Counted from the first letter of the stretch, positions 8,964-16,823 are shown. The stretch: DNA of 37,878 nucleotides from JBCFBK01 sp038562555 (GCA_038562555.1 JBCFBK010000054.1:1-37878), one strand, 5' to 3'. A program made the numbers and translations. Notes: generated by a model not told the origin, from the letters alone.

Positions 8964-9274
8964 ACGTTAGTAATTTGTTTTTTTTGTGGCCGTATGGAAC
9001 TCCATGTTACTGAAAATTATTATCCTGTCTCTGCGTGTTGTGAAGCAACATGTTCGTTTCATTTTTTCTAAATTGTGGGGTAAAAGTAGAAAAGAGATCG
9101 CGAACAGCGCTAAAATAGTCAGTACAGGGCAAGGAATTTAACAATTTTACAAATTCTCTGCTGCTCTGCTCACAATTATTACAGATTGATTGGCGATAAG
9201 ATAAAATTTTTCTACTTTTGCGCCACCTAAAACAGGTTTAAATTTTTAACGATTAATTAATTAGATGTTTTAAC
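8964..9274. other. 311-base divergent spacer between HAD-lrgAB and rpsF operon
   Basis: No open frame or RNA gene is visible. It holds the rpsF promoter at 9189-9220. A weaker leftward -7 candidate (TACTTTTA, the complement of 9083-9090) may serve the HAD-lrgAB unit. A short ACCT-AGGT stem (9225-9237) lies just after the rpsF promoter; I do not see a convincing S6:S18 leader with its CCG loop. Confidence 0.5.
9189..9220 (+). promoter_or_regulatory. rpsF operon promoter (Bacteroidota type)
   Basis: ATTG at 9189-9192 and TACTTTTG at 9213-9220 are separated by 20 bases. This matches the -33/-7 promoter of the Bacteroidota primary sigma factor (TAnnTTTG at -7). The start of transcription should lie a few bases after 9220, giving a leader of about 45-50 bases. 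Confidence 0.8.
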
Positions 9275-9622
9275 ATGAAAAACCAGTATGAAACCGTTTT
9301 CATTGCAACTCCCGTTTTATCTGATGTTCAGATAAAGGAAGCGGTAAGTAAATTCAGGGACATCATCACCCAGGGTGGGGCTGAGATTGTCAATGAAGAG
9401 GACTGGGGATTGCGTAAATTAGCTTATCCCATTCAGAAAAAAAGCACAGGCTTTTATCATCTGTTCGAATTCAAGGCGGAGCCTGAGTTCATCCAGACAC
9501 TGGAAATCCAGTACCGGCGCGACGAGCGCATTATTCGTTTTCTGACGTTCAAGTTGGACAAATATGCTGCTGAGTACAGTGAAAGAAGAAAATTAAAGGC
9601 AAAAACAGAAAAGGAGAGCTAA
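9275..9622 (+). CDS. rpsF: 30S ribosomal protein S6
   Basis: 115-residue small-subunit protein that pairs with S18 on the platform of the 30S subunit. It starts MKNQYETVFIATPVL and carries the family's GGAEIVNEEDWGLRKLAYPI and FYHLFEFKAEPEFIQTLEIQYRRDERIIRFLTF. It has a lysine-rich tail typical of Bacteroidota S6. It is first in the rpsF-rpsR-rplI operon, three bases before rpsR. The start ATG is 55 bases after the -7 element. Confidence 0.98.
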   Translation: MKNQYETVFIATPVLSDVQIKEAVSKFRDIITQGGAEIVNEEDWGLRKLAYPIQKKSTGFYHLFEFKAEPEFIQTLEIQYRRDERIIRFLTFKLDKYAAEYSERRKLKAKTEKES

Positions 9623-9625
9623 GTT

Positions 9626-9895
9626 ATGGCAAACAATCAAGGCGAAATCAGGTACCTGACCCCCCCGTCAGTAGAAATTAAGAAAAAGAAATACTGCCGT
9701 TTCAAGAAGAATAAGATCAGATACGTTGACTACAAGGATCCGGAATTCCTCAAGAAATTCCTCAACGAGCAGGGACGTATTCTTCCGCGGCGTATTACCG
9801 GTACTTCACTGAAGTATCAGCGCAAAGTAGCTAAAGCTGTGAAGAGAGCCCGTCATTTGGCATTGCTGCCTTTCGTGACAGATATGATGAAATAG
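9626..9895 (+). CDS. rpsR: 30S ribosomal protein S18
   Basis: 89-residue S18. The conserved core is visible as KKKYCRFKKNKIRYVDYKD, then LPRRITGTSLKYQRKVAKAVKRARHLALLPF. It binds 16S rRNA together with S6. A purine-rich AAGGAGAG just before the start overlaps the end of rpsF. This is one of the few clear Shine-Dalgarno-like sites in the window and suggests translational coupling. The single cysteine in KYCRF means the four-cysteine zinc form of S18 is not present. Confidence 0.98.
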   Translation: MANNQGEIRYLTPPSVEIKKKKYCRFKKNKIRYVDYKDPEFLKKFLNEQGRILPRRITGTSLKYQRKVAKAVKRARHLALLPFVTDMMK

Positions 9896-9916
9896 CAACA
9901 GTAAAAGCAATACAAG

Positions 9917-10363
9917 ATGGAAATTATATTATTACAGGAAATACCAAATCTCGGGAGCAAGAACGAGATCGTTACCGTAAAGGACGGTTATGGTCGTAAC
10001 TACCTGATCCCCCAAAAAATGGCTATTGTTGCTAATACGACAACCAAAAAAGTTTTGGCTGAAAATATCAGGCAACGGGCTCACAAGGAAGCCAAACTGA
10101 AAGACGAAGCGTTGGCGCTTGCTGCACAATTGCAGGATAAATCGGTCGTTATTGGAGCTAAGACAAGTACTTCGGGTAAAATCTTTGGTTCTGTTAACAC
10201 CATTCAGTTAGCCGAAGCAATCAACAAGCTCGGATTTGAAATTGACCGGAAACAGATCAGGATCAGTGAAGACAGCATCAAGGAAGTAGGGACCTATGCG
10301 GCGAAGATCAAACTTCACAAAGAAGTTACAGTCGATTTTTCGTTCGAAGTTGTCTCTGAATAA
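9917..10363 (+). CDS. rplI: 50S ribosomal protein L9
   Basis: 148-residue L9, the usual length. The N-terminal domain begins MEIILLQEIPNLGSKNEIVTVKDGYGRNYLIP, the highly conserved rRNA-binding part. A long connecting helix (about residues 40-75) and the C-terminal domain follow. It is the last gene of the ribosomal operon, 21 bases after rpsR, and is followed by a strong hairpin terminator at 10405-10433. Confidence 0.98.
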   Translation: MEIILLQEIPNLGSKNEIVTVKDGYGRNYLIPQKMAIVANTTTKKVLAENIRQRAHKEAKLKDEALALAAQLQDKSVVIGAKTSTSGKIFGSVNTIQLAEAINKLGFEIDRKQIRISEDSIKEVGTYAAKIKLHKEVTVDFSFEVVSE

Positions 10364-10404
10364 TTATTAGTAAGCACATTTTCGCACGTTTTTCTAACAA
10401 AATA

Positions 10405-10433
10405 AAGCCGGCTGCGTCACGCACAGCCGGCTT
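10405..10433. terminator. Bidirectional hairpin terminator between rplI and cytidylate-kinase-like gene
   Basis: Perfect 10-bp GC-rich stem AAGCCGGCTG/CAGCCGGCTT with a nine-base loop. A-rich sequence lies on the left (ACAAAATA) and T-rich sequence on the right (CGTATTTTATT). It lies between convergent genes and can serve both. Confidence 0.88.
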
Positions 10434-10439
10434 CGTATT

Positions 10440-11153
10440 TTATTCTTCTTCTATTTCAAAAAAACGCTTGTTTTTGATCACGTTCATGATGGCGTCGACA
10501 ATGTGATCGTCGAGCATGGTCGAGTAGTTAAAGATCAGGTCGAAGTCATTGTTGTTCATCCTTCTGCCGGCAACATGTTCAATAAACAAATCCCGTTCGC
10601 GATCAATATGGATGACATATTCCTGTGCTTCGGCATGCGACATGTTACTGATTTGCATAATCCGGTTAATACGCCACTCCAGGGGCGCCTGCAGCTTGAT
10701 GCTTAATTTGCGCGGAATGTCCCGGGCAATAATGCTGGCCGCGCGTCCTACGATGATGTAATTCCCTTCTTCCGCCAGCCGGTGGATTACTTTTCTGACC
10801 GAGTCTATCACATGCTGGTCGTCGGCATCGTAAATTTTTTCCGTTGAAAAAGCTGAAGCTACCTCATGGATGTCCACTTTTGCCTCCGACATAAAAACAT
10901 GTCTTACTTTGGCGGGTTCCATTTCGAGTTCCATCGCAGCTTCCAGTATAATTTCCTTACTTACCCACTTCCATTCCACATCGGTTTTCGTTTCCGAGAG
11001 GTAACTGTAACCGGTTAGAATTTTGGATAGTTTCGTAGCAATCCGCTTTGCAGAACATCCGCATTCCCTGGAGATGAGGATTACGGGACCGGGATATTTA
11101 TTCCTGCGTCTGCCAGCGTAATTTTTCGGGTATTCACTAAAAAAGTTACTCAT
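10440..11153 (-). CDS. Cytidylate kinase-like family protein (P-loop kinase)
   Basis: 237-residue protein of the cytidylate-kinase-like family (AAA_26 type) common in Bacteroidota and Firmicutes. The N-terminal strand and loop read PVILISRECGCSAKRIATKLS, a degenerate P-loop compared with the GPxGSGKGT of true Cmk. Later come EEGNYIIVGRAASII, LQAPLEWRINRI and a helix rich in R/D/E (HIDRERDLFIEHVAG), like the lid and NMP-binding parts of nucleoside monophosphate kinases. It is probably not the housekeeping CMP kinase; the substrate is unknown. A good leftward promoter lies at 11177-11208. It is single-gene in context. Confidence 0.85.
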   Translation of the reverse strand: MSNFFSEYPKNYAGRRRNKYPGPVILISRECGCSAKRIATKLSKILTGYSYLSETKTDVEWKWVSKEIILEAAMELEMEPAKVRHVFMSEAKVDIHEVASAFSTEKIYDADDQHVIDSVRKVIHRLAEEGNYIIVGRAASIIARDIPRKLSIKLQAPLEWRINRIMQISNMSHAEAQEYVIHIDRERDLFIEHVAGRRMNNNDFDLIFNYSTMLDDHIVDAIMNVIKNKRFFEIEEE

Positions 11154-11176
11154 AGCAAATGTTGTTCGTCGTTAAA

Positions 11177-11208
11177 CAAAGCTACGACGCACACCTGTTG
11201 CCGAACAA
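11177..11208 (-). promoter_or_regulatory. Promoter of the cytidylate-kinase-like gene
   Basis: On the minus strand, TAGCTTTG (complement of 11177-11184) has TTG (complement of 11206-11208) 21 bases upstream. An inverted repeat, GTTGTTCG at 11161-11168 and CGAACAAC at 11202-11209, flanks the -7 element. It could be an operator or chance. Confidence 0.6.
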
Positions 11209-11309
11209 CTAAAATGTTTTATAATATCATGCCCTTTTTAATGTTATAAAACAAGCTTGCAAAACATGTCAGTGTATGATATCAGGCCGTCTTATCCTTT
11301 AGTTGATAC

Positions 11310-12221
11310 CTAAATCTCTTTGATGATCCGGTTCATATTGATCTTGCCGCTGTACAGAATCAGCATGTAAGTCAGCTTTAAGGGAACATCTTTTTTCAGT
11401 CCGATGGGTTTTCTTCCCGGAAACACGGCATTTTGCATACTCATTTTATCACGCAGGATCCAGGTTTGCGGTGTTGATTGATTCCGGGGATCAGCATAAA
11501 TGATGATCCCGCCTGCGTTCCCGTTTTTCCCCACAGAGCCGGTCATATTCATGTACTGCCCCGCTTCAACTGCTGTCACCACGGGTTCGACCGGTCCTTT
11601 TTCCGAAATAAAGCGGATATCGTCGGGAAGTTTCATCCGCACTGAAAATCCTCCGTAACCTTTTTCATCGTCCGAACCTCCCAGTTGCAGGCCGTCGACC
11701 AGTGATTTCAATTGAATATCGATTTTTATTTTCCGGTAGTTCCCGTTTTGCTGAAAGAAGGTATAGGATGTGATTTCCTCAAGGAATGCTTCCTGCCCGT
11801 TCTTCCAGGCAGGAGATTCCCAGAAGGAAATGGTTTCGAGCTGACCCTTCTCCTGGCTTACTCGTTTAAATTCAACGCTTTTTACGTCGATGCCGATATC
11901 TTTCAGGGCCCATGAATCACCCATGGATTTTCCGTCGATCAGTATCTGATGCCATGCCCAGAACACTCCCCGGTGGTGCACATGATCGGCCGGAGCATTC
12001 TCGGTGACGACTGTGCCGTCTGGCAGGTAGACCGGATGCAGGAAATTTGCCCGTCCGGATTCCAGGTTCATGCTGATTTCTTCCTTCTGATAGAAGGCAA
12101 CTTTATTTTTGCCGTCGAAGATCCATAAACCGCCTTCGCCTTTCCTGACGTTAATTTGGGCGTGAAGGCCATTAAGCACCAGAAGCAGGCAAAGTCCAAG
12201 GATTGTTATCGTTTTTTTCAT
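11310..12221 (-). CDS. Secreted DUF6807 (PmoA-like) family protein
   Basis: 303 residues with an N-terminal signal peptide (MKKTITILGLCLLLVLNGLHA, cleaved before QINV). The mature part matches DUF6807, the family once named after PmoA. It is all-beta in appearance and contains the diagnostic HVHHRGVFWAWHQI, then GGFSVRMKLP and IIIYADPRNQSTPQTWILRD. The histidine cluster suggests a metal or sugar binding site, but no function is established that I can name. These proteins often lie near sugar oxidoreductases in Bacteroidota. Here it stands alone, leftward, with no such neighbour. Confidence 0.85.
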   Translation of the reverse strand: MKKTITILGLCLLLVLNGLHAQINVRKGEGGLWIFDGKNKVAFYQKEEISMNLESGRANFLHPVYLPDGTVVTENAPADHVHHRGVFWAWHQILIDGKSMGDSWALKDIGIDVKSVEFKRVSQEKGQLETISFWESPAWKNGQEAFLEEITSYTFFQQNGNYRKIKIDIQLKSLVDGLQLGGSDDEKGYGGFSVRMKLPDDIRFISEKGPVEPVVTAVEAGQYMNMTGSVGKNGNAGGIIIYADPRNQSTPQTWILRDKMSMQNAVFPGRKPIGLKKDVPLKLTYMLILYSGKINMNRIIKEI

Positions 12222-12474
12222 GTTCAGGTTCTCAAATTAAACTGAAAATAATATTCCGGCTAACGAAGATAGGAATGAAAAACTGATTTTCCCGCGCATA
12301 TGCCCCACAACAGAGCATGCTGTCTGTAAACGGATGCCACCCCGACTTTATTGATTGTGGGTATTGCAGATTTTGCCGGAGCCTTACTTTGCCTCGCCTG
12401 CAGAAATGCCGCGAATGAACAATTTCCTTTATTGTTGCTTTTTAATTCTGACTATAACTTAACAAGGAATCAAC

Positions 12475-13041
12475 ATGGGTAGTGATAAAAAGGAGTTGTC
12501 GGCGGAAGAGCAGAAAGGACTGATCAGTATGCTTAAAGACCGTTTTGAAAAAAATACGGACCGCCATAAGGGTCTGAAATGGGCGGACGTACAGGTACGG
12601 CTGGAAACTCACCCGGCAAAACTGTGGTCGCTTAATGAGATGGAAGAAACAGGTGGTGAACCTGACGTTGTGGGGCAGGATAAAAAGACGGGCGAATACT
12701 TGTTCTATGATTGTTCGGCCGAAAGTCCGAAAGGCCGCAGAAGTCTGTGTTACGACACGGAAGCGTTGGAATCGCGGAAAGAACACAAGCCAAAAGACAG
12801 CGCAACGGGTATGGCTGCTGCCATGGGGATTGAGCTTTTAACCGAACAACAATACCGTGAACTCCAGCAGGTCGGTACCTTCGACACCAAAACCTCGAGC
12901 TGGGTGAAAACGCCCGCCGATATCAGGAAACTGGGCGGCGCCCTCTTTTGTGACCGCCGTTATAACACCGTATTCTTGTATCACAATGGCGCAGAGTCCT
13001 ACTATGCAGCCAGAGGATTCCGCGGGATGTTAAAAATCTGA
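12475..13041 (+). CDS. DUF4256 family protein
   Basis: 188-residue soluble protein without signal peptide or membrane segment. It matches the DUF4256 family over its whole length. Conserved parts seen are KGLKWADVQVRLE, LWSLNEMEETGGEPDVVG, YLFYDCSAESPKGRRSLCYD, GIELLTEQQYRELQQVGTFD and RYNTVFLYHNGAESYYAARGFRG. The function is unknown. It is flanked by unrelated genes on the opposite strand, so it is its own unit. The ATG follows an AACAAGGAATCAAC leader with a weak Shine-Dalgarno-like AAGGA. Confidence 0.88.
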   Translation: MGSDKKELSAEEQKGLISMLKDRFEKNTDRHKGLKWADVQVRLETHPAKLWSLNEMEETGGEPDVVGQDKKTGEYLFYDCSAESPKGRRSLCYDTEALESRKEHKPKDSATGMAAAMGIELLTEQQYRELQQVGTFDTKTSSWVKTPADIRKLGGALFCDRRYNTVFLYHNGAESYYAARGFRGMLKI

Positions 13042-13081
13042 AATTCCTGTATGTAATCGGAAATATCACGCGGAGTGTCCG

Positions 13082-14092
13082 TCATTTAACTGCCGGTATA
13101 GCCTCCGGTTTAGCATGCCTGGTCAACAACGTTTCCAGAATCTGACGGGTCTGGTCGGGAAAAGTGATCTGCAGTGGTACCGCCGTTTGGACCCAGGCTG
13201 CCAGTTTCGGCGCAGCGTCGCCGAAGTGTTCAAGGACCATGACTCCCATGCTTTTAAGGCAGGCCGCGTTGCAATATTGCTCGTACTGGCCTTTCATCGG
13301 GATCACACAGAGTTTCTTGCCTAGAAAAATGGCCTCCGAGGGCCCTTCAAAGCCTGCATTGCAGAGCAGTCCGCTGCAGGTTCGCAGGCTTTCGGTATAG
13401 GCTTCCATTGAAACCCTCCGGAAGTGGATGTTGGTATCGCGATAGTCCGTTTCCGAATGTTTTGAAAATACTTCCCACTTGATGTCAGGAATTCTTTTTA
13501 GAACCATGCCGATCTGCCGGTTACTGTAGGCAGGCAGGTAAACCGTGTAATGGTTGTGATTGGCCGGGCGGACATTCCGCACTTCCGGCCGGATCACGGG
13601 CGGAAAGATCTGGTCGCCGTGCGGTTTGAAACCAAACCCGTACCGGAAAGTGGAAGGTGCGTAATTTTTCAGGATAAATTTTCCGATTGCATCGCTGAAT
13701 TCGGGTTGAGGGGAAGAGGGATGCAAAACGGCGTGCTGGTGACTGAGCCCGATACAAGTTTTTCTCCGGAGCCGGCAAGCCCATGCCGACACGGGCTCAA
13801 AGTCGCTGATTACCATGTCATACTCATGAACAGGCAAGGTAATAACATCGGCGAAAAATCTTCGTAATGACAGGCTTTCTGCTGTTTTTAACAGAGCAAC
13901 GCCCCCATGCTGTCCGATGATAAAACTGATCCCGGTATACCGGTAATCGATGCGGAAAGGAACCTCCAGATCGGCCTGGGTGCCGCTTACCAGGATGTCT
14001 GTATGGGCCATGGTTTTCAGTAGTGGAACGATTTCGGTGGCCCTGGCGAGGTGGCCATTACCGGTTCCCTGTATGGCGTAAAGGACTTTCAT
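13082..14092 (-). CDS. Glycosyltransferase-like protein (MJ1255/MurG-like GT-B fold)
   Basis: 336 residues. The N-terminus MKVLYAIQGTGNGHLARATEI is the glycine-rich first loop of GT-B glycosyltransferases. The C-terminal half has LLCNAGFEGPSEAIFLGKKLCVIPMKGQYEQYCNA, the nucleotide-sugar-binding motif in the style of MurG and UDP-glycosyltransferases. It resembles the MJ1255 family of uncharacterised transferases. It follows the metallophosphoesterase gene by 19 bases on the same strand, so the two are probably one unit acting on an envelope glycolipid. Substrate unknown. Confidence 0.82.
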   Translation of the reverse strand: MKVLYAIQGTGNGHLARATEIVPLLKTMAHTDILVSGTQADLEVPFRIDYRYTGISFIIGQHGGVALLKTAESLSLRRFFADVITLPVHEYDMVISDFEPVSAWACRLRRKTCIGLSHQHAVLHPSSPQPEFSDAIGKFILKNYAPSTFRYGFGFKPHGDQIFPPVIRPEVRNVRPANHNHYTVYLPAYSNRQIGMVLKRIPDIKWEVFSKHSETDYRDTNIHFRRVSMEAYTESLRTCSGLLCNAGFEGPSEAIFLGKKLCVIPMKGQYEQYCNAACLKSMGVMVLEHFGDAAPKLAAWVQTAVPLQITFPDQTRQILETLLTRHAKPEAIPAVK

Positions 14093-14111
14093 GTTTCTTA
14101 GGTAGCTCGTT

Positions 14112-14954
14112 TCATGCCGGAAGGATAACGTTCAGTTCGGTCAGAATGGACCGGTAAAGCTGCTCCTTGTCGGGAATATCCAGGTCGTCGGGCTCCTCTT
14201 CGTCCAGGTCGCCGTTGAAATACTTCAGTTCCCATTTCCCGTCGGTACATTCTACCATCGAAAAATTCTCGATCCAGTCGCCGCAATTGAGATACCTTAC
14301 GGTTCCTTTTTCGGTCGCGATCGTTTTATCGGTCGGGATATGGGTATGTCCGCAAATAACCAGGTCGGCTTTCTTGTTGACCGCGGCGTTGGCTACTGCC
14401 AACTCGAAATTTGTCAATACTTTTTTCTCTTTCAGAATCCGTTCTTTCATCGATTTGTACAGAATCATTTCTTTGCCTCCAAAAAGTTTCAAAACGGCAT
14501 TCAGCATGCGGTTCAGTCCGGTGAGCCAGGCATAGGCTGCGGCGCCGAACCGGGCGAGCCAGGTAAAATGATGAATGATATGGTCGAAGACGTCACCATG
14601 GAAAATCCATACTTTTCGGTCGCCGGTCGTTATTTCCAGCTGATTGACGATGCTGAAATTTCCCAGACGGATATTATTGAATTTCCGGAAAACATCGTCG
14701 TGATTGCCGGTGATGTAAACGACCTGCACCCCGTTCTCGATCATTTTCACCAGCCGGCGGATCACCTTTAAGTGCGGTTTCGGAAAATAGTTCCGGTTAA
14801 AACGCCAGGAATCGATGATGTCGCCGTTCAGCACAAGTGTCCCGGGGTGGATCGACTTCAGGTAGCTCAGCAGGAATTTGGCTTTACTGGCCATGGTAGC
14901 CAGATGGACGTCCGATATGACCGAAATGTCCGGTTTTCGAATGGCTTTCTGCAT
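14112..14954 (-). CDS. Metallophosphoesterase, UDP-2,3-diacylglucosamine hydrolase (LpxH)-like
   Basis: 280-residue calcineurin-fold phosphoesterase. The metal motifs appear in order: ISDVHLA (Asp15, His17), LNGDIIDSW, TGNHDD, FHGDVFDH and CGHTHIP. This set is typical of the LpxH-like branch in Bacteroidota, which may cleave UDP-diacylglucosamine in lipid A synthesis. The protein is longer than the roughly 240 residues of E. coli LpxH, and DVHLAT replaces the usual DLHL. The glycosyltransferase directly downstream supports an envelope lipid role. An AGGAGG (complement of 14971-14976) lies 16 bases before the ATG, with a small palindrome between them. Confidence 0.85.
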   Translation of the reverse strand: MQKAIRKPDISVISDVHLATMASKAKFLLSYLKSIHPGTLVLNGDIIDSWRFNRNYFPKPHLKVIRRLVKMIENGVQVVYITGNHDDVFRKFNNIRLGNFSIVNQLEITTGDRKVWIFHGDVFDHIIHHFTWLARFGAAAYAWLTGLNRMLNAVLKLFGGKEMILYKSMKERILKEKKVLTNFELAVANAAVNKKADLVICGHTHIPTDKTIATEKGTVRYLNCGDWIENFSMVECTDGKWELKYFNGDLDEEEPDDLDIPDKEQLYRSILTELNVILPA

Positions 14955-14976
14955 AAGATAATCTTATAAACCTCCT
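14953..14976 (-). promoter_or_regulatory. Far-spaced Shine-Dalgarno with hairpin-forming spacer
   Basis: On the minus strand AGGAGG is followed by TTT and a 7+1+7 palindrome (14953-14967) whose last two bases are the AT of the start codon. Folding of the spacer would bring the ribosome site close to the ATG, or hide the ATG. Confidence 0.5.
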
Positions 14977-15106
14977 GCAAGTAGCTGCTTTTTCGTTACA
15001 CTATGATTAATAATCAGTGAATGTTTTATAAAATAGTGTGGATCAGGATGTACAGCAAGCCGCGGCATAAAAGTCTGAAAGGGTTTTTCATCCTGAAGAT
15101 TTTTGT

Positions 15107-15114
15107 TATGTTTG
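15107..15114 (+). promoter_or_regulatory. -7 element of the sulfatase-maturase promoter
   Basis: TATGTTTG matches TAnnTTTG exactly. Only T-rich sequence (GTTTTT) lies where the -33 element should be. A ribosome site AAGGAG follows at 15122-15127, 13 bases before the ATG. Confidence 0.6.
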
Positions 15115-15140
15115 TGCTTTTAAGGAGTGACTTTTGAAGC

Positions 15141-16346
15141 ATGGCGAATAAATTAAAACCACTGAGTTCGGTGTTGATTAAACCATCAGGGCCCGATTGT
15201 AACCTAAACTGTAGTTATTGTTTTTACCTGGAGAAATCAGCGTTGTTTCAGCAGACAAAAACGCACCGGATGAGCCCTGAAGTTCAGGAGGAAACCATCC
15301 GGCAGGTGATGCAGCAGTCGGGCGACAATGTGTCGCTGGCCTGGCAGGGAGGGGAACCTACCTTAATGGGGCTGGAATTTTATGAACGGGCTGTTCAGTT
15401 GGAAATGAAGTACGGCCATGGGCAGATGGTTGGGAACGGACTTCAGACGAATGGCTTGCTGCTGAACCGCGACTGGGCCAAATTCCTTAAAAAGTATGAC
15501 TGGCTGGTGGGCATATCGCTCGACGGACCTGCTTTTATTCATGATCATTTCCGTTTCGATCAGGCCGGAAAAGGAACCCACCGGCGCGTGGAAGACAATG
15601 CAAAAATGCTTCTCGACGAAGGCGTGGCTGCCAATGCCATGTGTTGTGTGACCAGTCATTCGGTGAAGTATCCGGAGGAGTTATACAACTATTATAAGAA
15701 TTTGGGATTAACCTTTATGCAGTTCATTCCTATTGTGGAAACTGATAAGAATGATCCGTCAAAAGCGGCCGGCTTTTCGGTCAGCGCTGAAGATTACGGG
15801 AGGTTTCTCAACAAGCTGTTCGATTTGTGGCTGGCCGATTTTAAAGACGGACAGCCAACAACCTCGGTCCGGCATTTCGAATCGGTATTCTACAGCTATG
15901 TGGGGCTCCAGGCTCCGGAATGCACAATGATGAAGGAGTGCGGGCCTTACCTGGTGATCGAGCACAACGGAAATATTTACAGCTGCGATTTTTTTGTAGA
16001 GCCGAAATGGAAACTGGGAAATGTAATGACCGACCGGCTGATTAATATGCTGAACAGCAAGAAGCAAACAATCTTTGGACAGGCGAAAGCCCAGTTGCCC
16101 CGCGAGTGCAGGCAGTGCTCCTGGCTTACCAAATGCTACGGAGGATGCACCAAAGACCGGATAAAGGATCCGCAGGATCACCGGAAACCCCGTTTTTGTA
16201 CTTCCTATAAAATGTTCTTTAAGCATGCCGACCCGGTATTATCGGATATGGCGGTATCGTGGCAGCAACAACAGCACGATATGCAACAGGCCCGGGAGAC
16301 CGGCGGAACTTACAACGCGTTTACCGATTTCACAAAAAGACATTGA
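15141..16346 (+). CDS. Anaerobic sulfatase-maturating enzyme (radical SAM/SPASM)
   Basis: 401-residue radical SAM enzyme that oxidises an active-site Cys or Ser of sulfatases to formylglycine without oxygen. The [4Fe-4S] motif is CNLNCSYC (Cys20, Cys24, Cys27). Next come AWQGGEPTLMG and the SPASM cysteines in CTMMKECGPYLVIEHNG, YSCDFF, CRQCSWLTKCYGGC and CTSYK, which hold two auxiliary clusters. Length and motif order fit the anSME/AslB group well. It has its own promoter (15107-15114) and a Shine-Dalgarno site. No sulfatase gene is in the window, so its clients are encoded elsewhere. Confidence 0.93.
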   Translation: MANKLKPLSSVLIKPSGPDCNLNCSYCFYLEKSALFQQTKTHRMSPEVQEETIRQVMQQSGDNVSLAWQGGEPTLMGLEFYERAVQLEMKYGHGQMVGNGLQTNGLLLNRDWAKFLKKYDWLVGISLDGPAFIHDHFRFDQAGKGTHRRVEDNAKMLLDEGVAANAMCCVTSHSVKYPEELYNYYKNLGLTFMQFIPIVETDKNDPSKAAGFSVSAEDYGRFLNKLFDLWLADFKDGQPTTSVRHFESVFYSYVGLQAPECTMMKECGPYLVIEHNGNIYSCDFFVEPKWKLGNVMTDRLINMLNSKKQTIFGQAKAQLPRECRQCSWLTKCYGGCTKDRIKDPQDHRKPRFCTSYKMFFKHADPVLSDMAVSWQQQQHDMQQARETGGTYNAFTDFTKRH

Positions 16347-16452
16347 GAAGATGTAAAAGCCTTTTAATACAAACGCAGGCACTGCTGAAAGCTTGTGGTC
16401 TATGCTCCCAGAAATGCATGCGTTTAGTATAAATGTCAGGGTAATTTGGTTA

Positions 16453-16629
16453 TTATTTTGAGGATAACGTACCGGGATTTTTGGCTTCCCGGTGCGACCA
16501 GTAACGGGCACAGGCAACTTCAGGATCGACATCAAAGGGTACATAAATCCGGGTCCTCTTATCAATCACTACGGCTTTTAATTGCGACATGTCGGGTGTA
16601 CTGAAATTGTTTTGCTTTTTCTCGAACAT
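16453..16629 (-). CDS. Small conserved-looking hypothetical protein, 58 residues
   Basis: I found this by reading the minus strand: ATG at 16627-16629, TAA at 16453-16455. The protein begins MFEKKQNNFSTPDMSQLKAV and has a middle part VVIDKRTRIYVPFDVDPEVA, then CARYWSHREAKNPG. It is soluble and charged, with one cysteine. AAAGGAG lies 7-8 bases before the ATG. A leftward TATCTTTG (complement of 16678-16685) lies about 50 bases upstream, so it has all the parts of an independent gene. I do not recognise the family. It is convergent with the sulfatase maturase. Its single Cys is not in a C-x-P/A-x-R sulfatase motif, so it is unlikely to be a maturase substrate. Confidence 0.72.
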   Translation of the reverse strand: MFEKKQNNFSTPDMSQLKAVVIDKRTRIYVPFDVDPEVACARYWSHREAKNPGTLSSK

Positions 16630-16823
16630 AGACTACTCCTTTTCTTTAACGATAATTTTTACGGTGGTAAGAAAGAACAAAGATACTCATAATTAATGGA
16701 TTTGCGAAATCCCGCTTGTCCGAAGCTTTAAGGCAACGGTACAGGCCCGGTTATTCGATAGCCGGGGCGAAATTGGTTCGGGTGGTGGCAGAAGAGCGGC
16801 GTTTGACCAAACAGAAGCGGGCA
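16630..16823. other. Spacer between AraC regulator and small gene
   Basis: 194 bases. It holds the leftward -7 element TATCTTTG (16678-16685) with TTTC (complement of 16706-16709) 20 bases upstream. This serves the 58-residue gene. A rightward frame across 16716-16949 is mostly antisense to the AraC gene, and I do not accept it. Confidence 0.5.

Noticed and set aside
9225..9237. rpsF leader hairpin as an S6:S18 autoregulatory element
   Set aside because: Only four pairs and no CCG-containing loop; not enough to claim the known RNA motif.
14998..15039. ACACTAT/ATAGTGT inverted repeat in the divergent spacer before the maturase
   Set aside because: Seven-base arms 28 bases apart in A/T-rich DNA can easily arise by chance.
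16367..16430. Inverted repeat ATAC-AAACGCA/TGCGTTTAGTAT as a terminator
   Set aside because: The arms have a bulge and are about 41 bases apart, with no T tract; too weak to call.
16239..16565. Leftward 108-residue frame over the sulfatase-maturase end
   Set aside because: It overlaps both the maturase and the better supported 58-residue gene in another frame.
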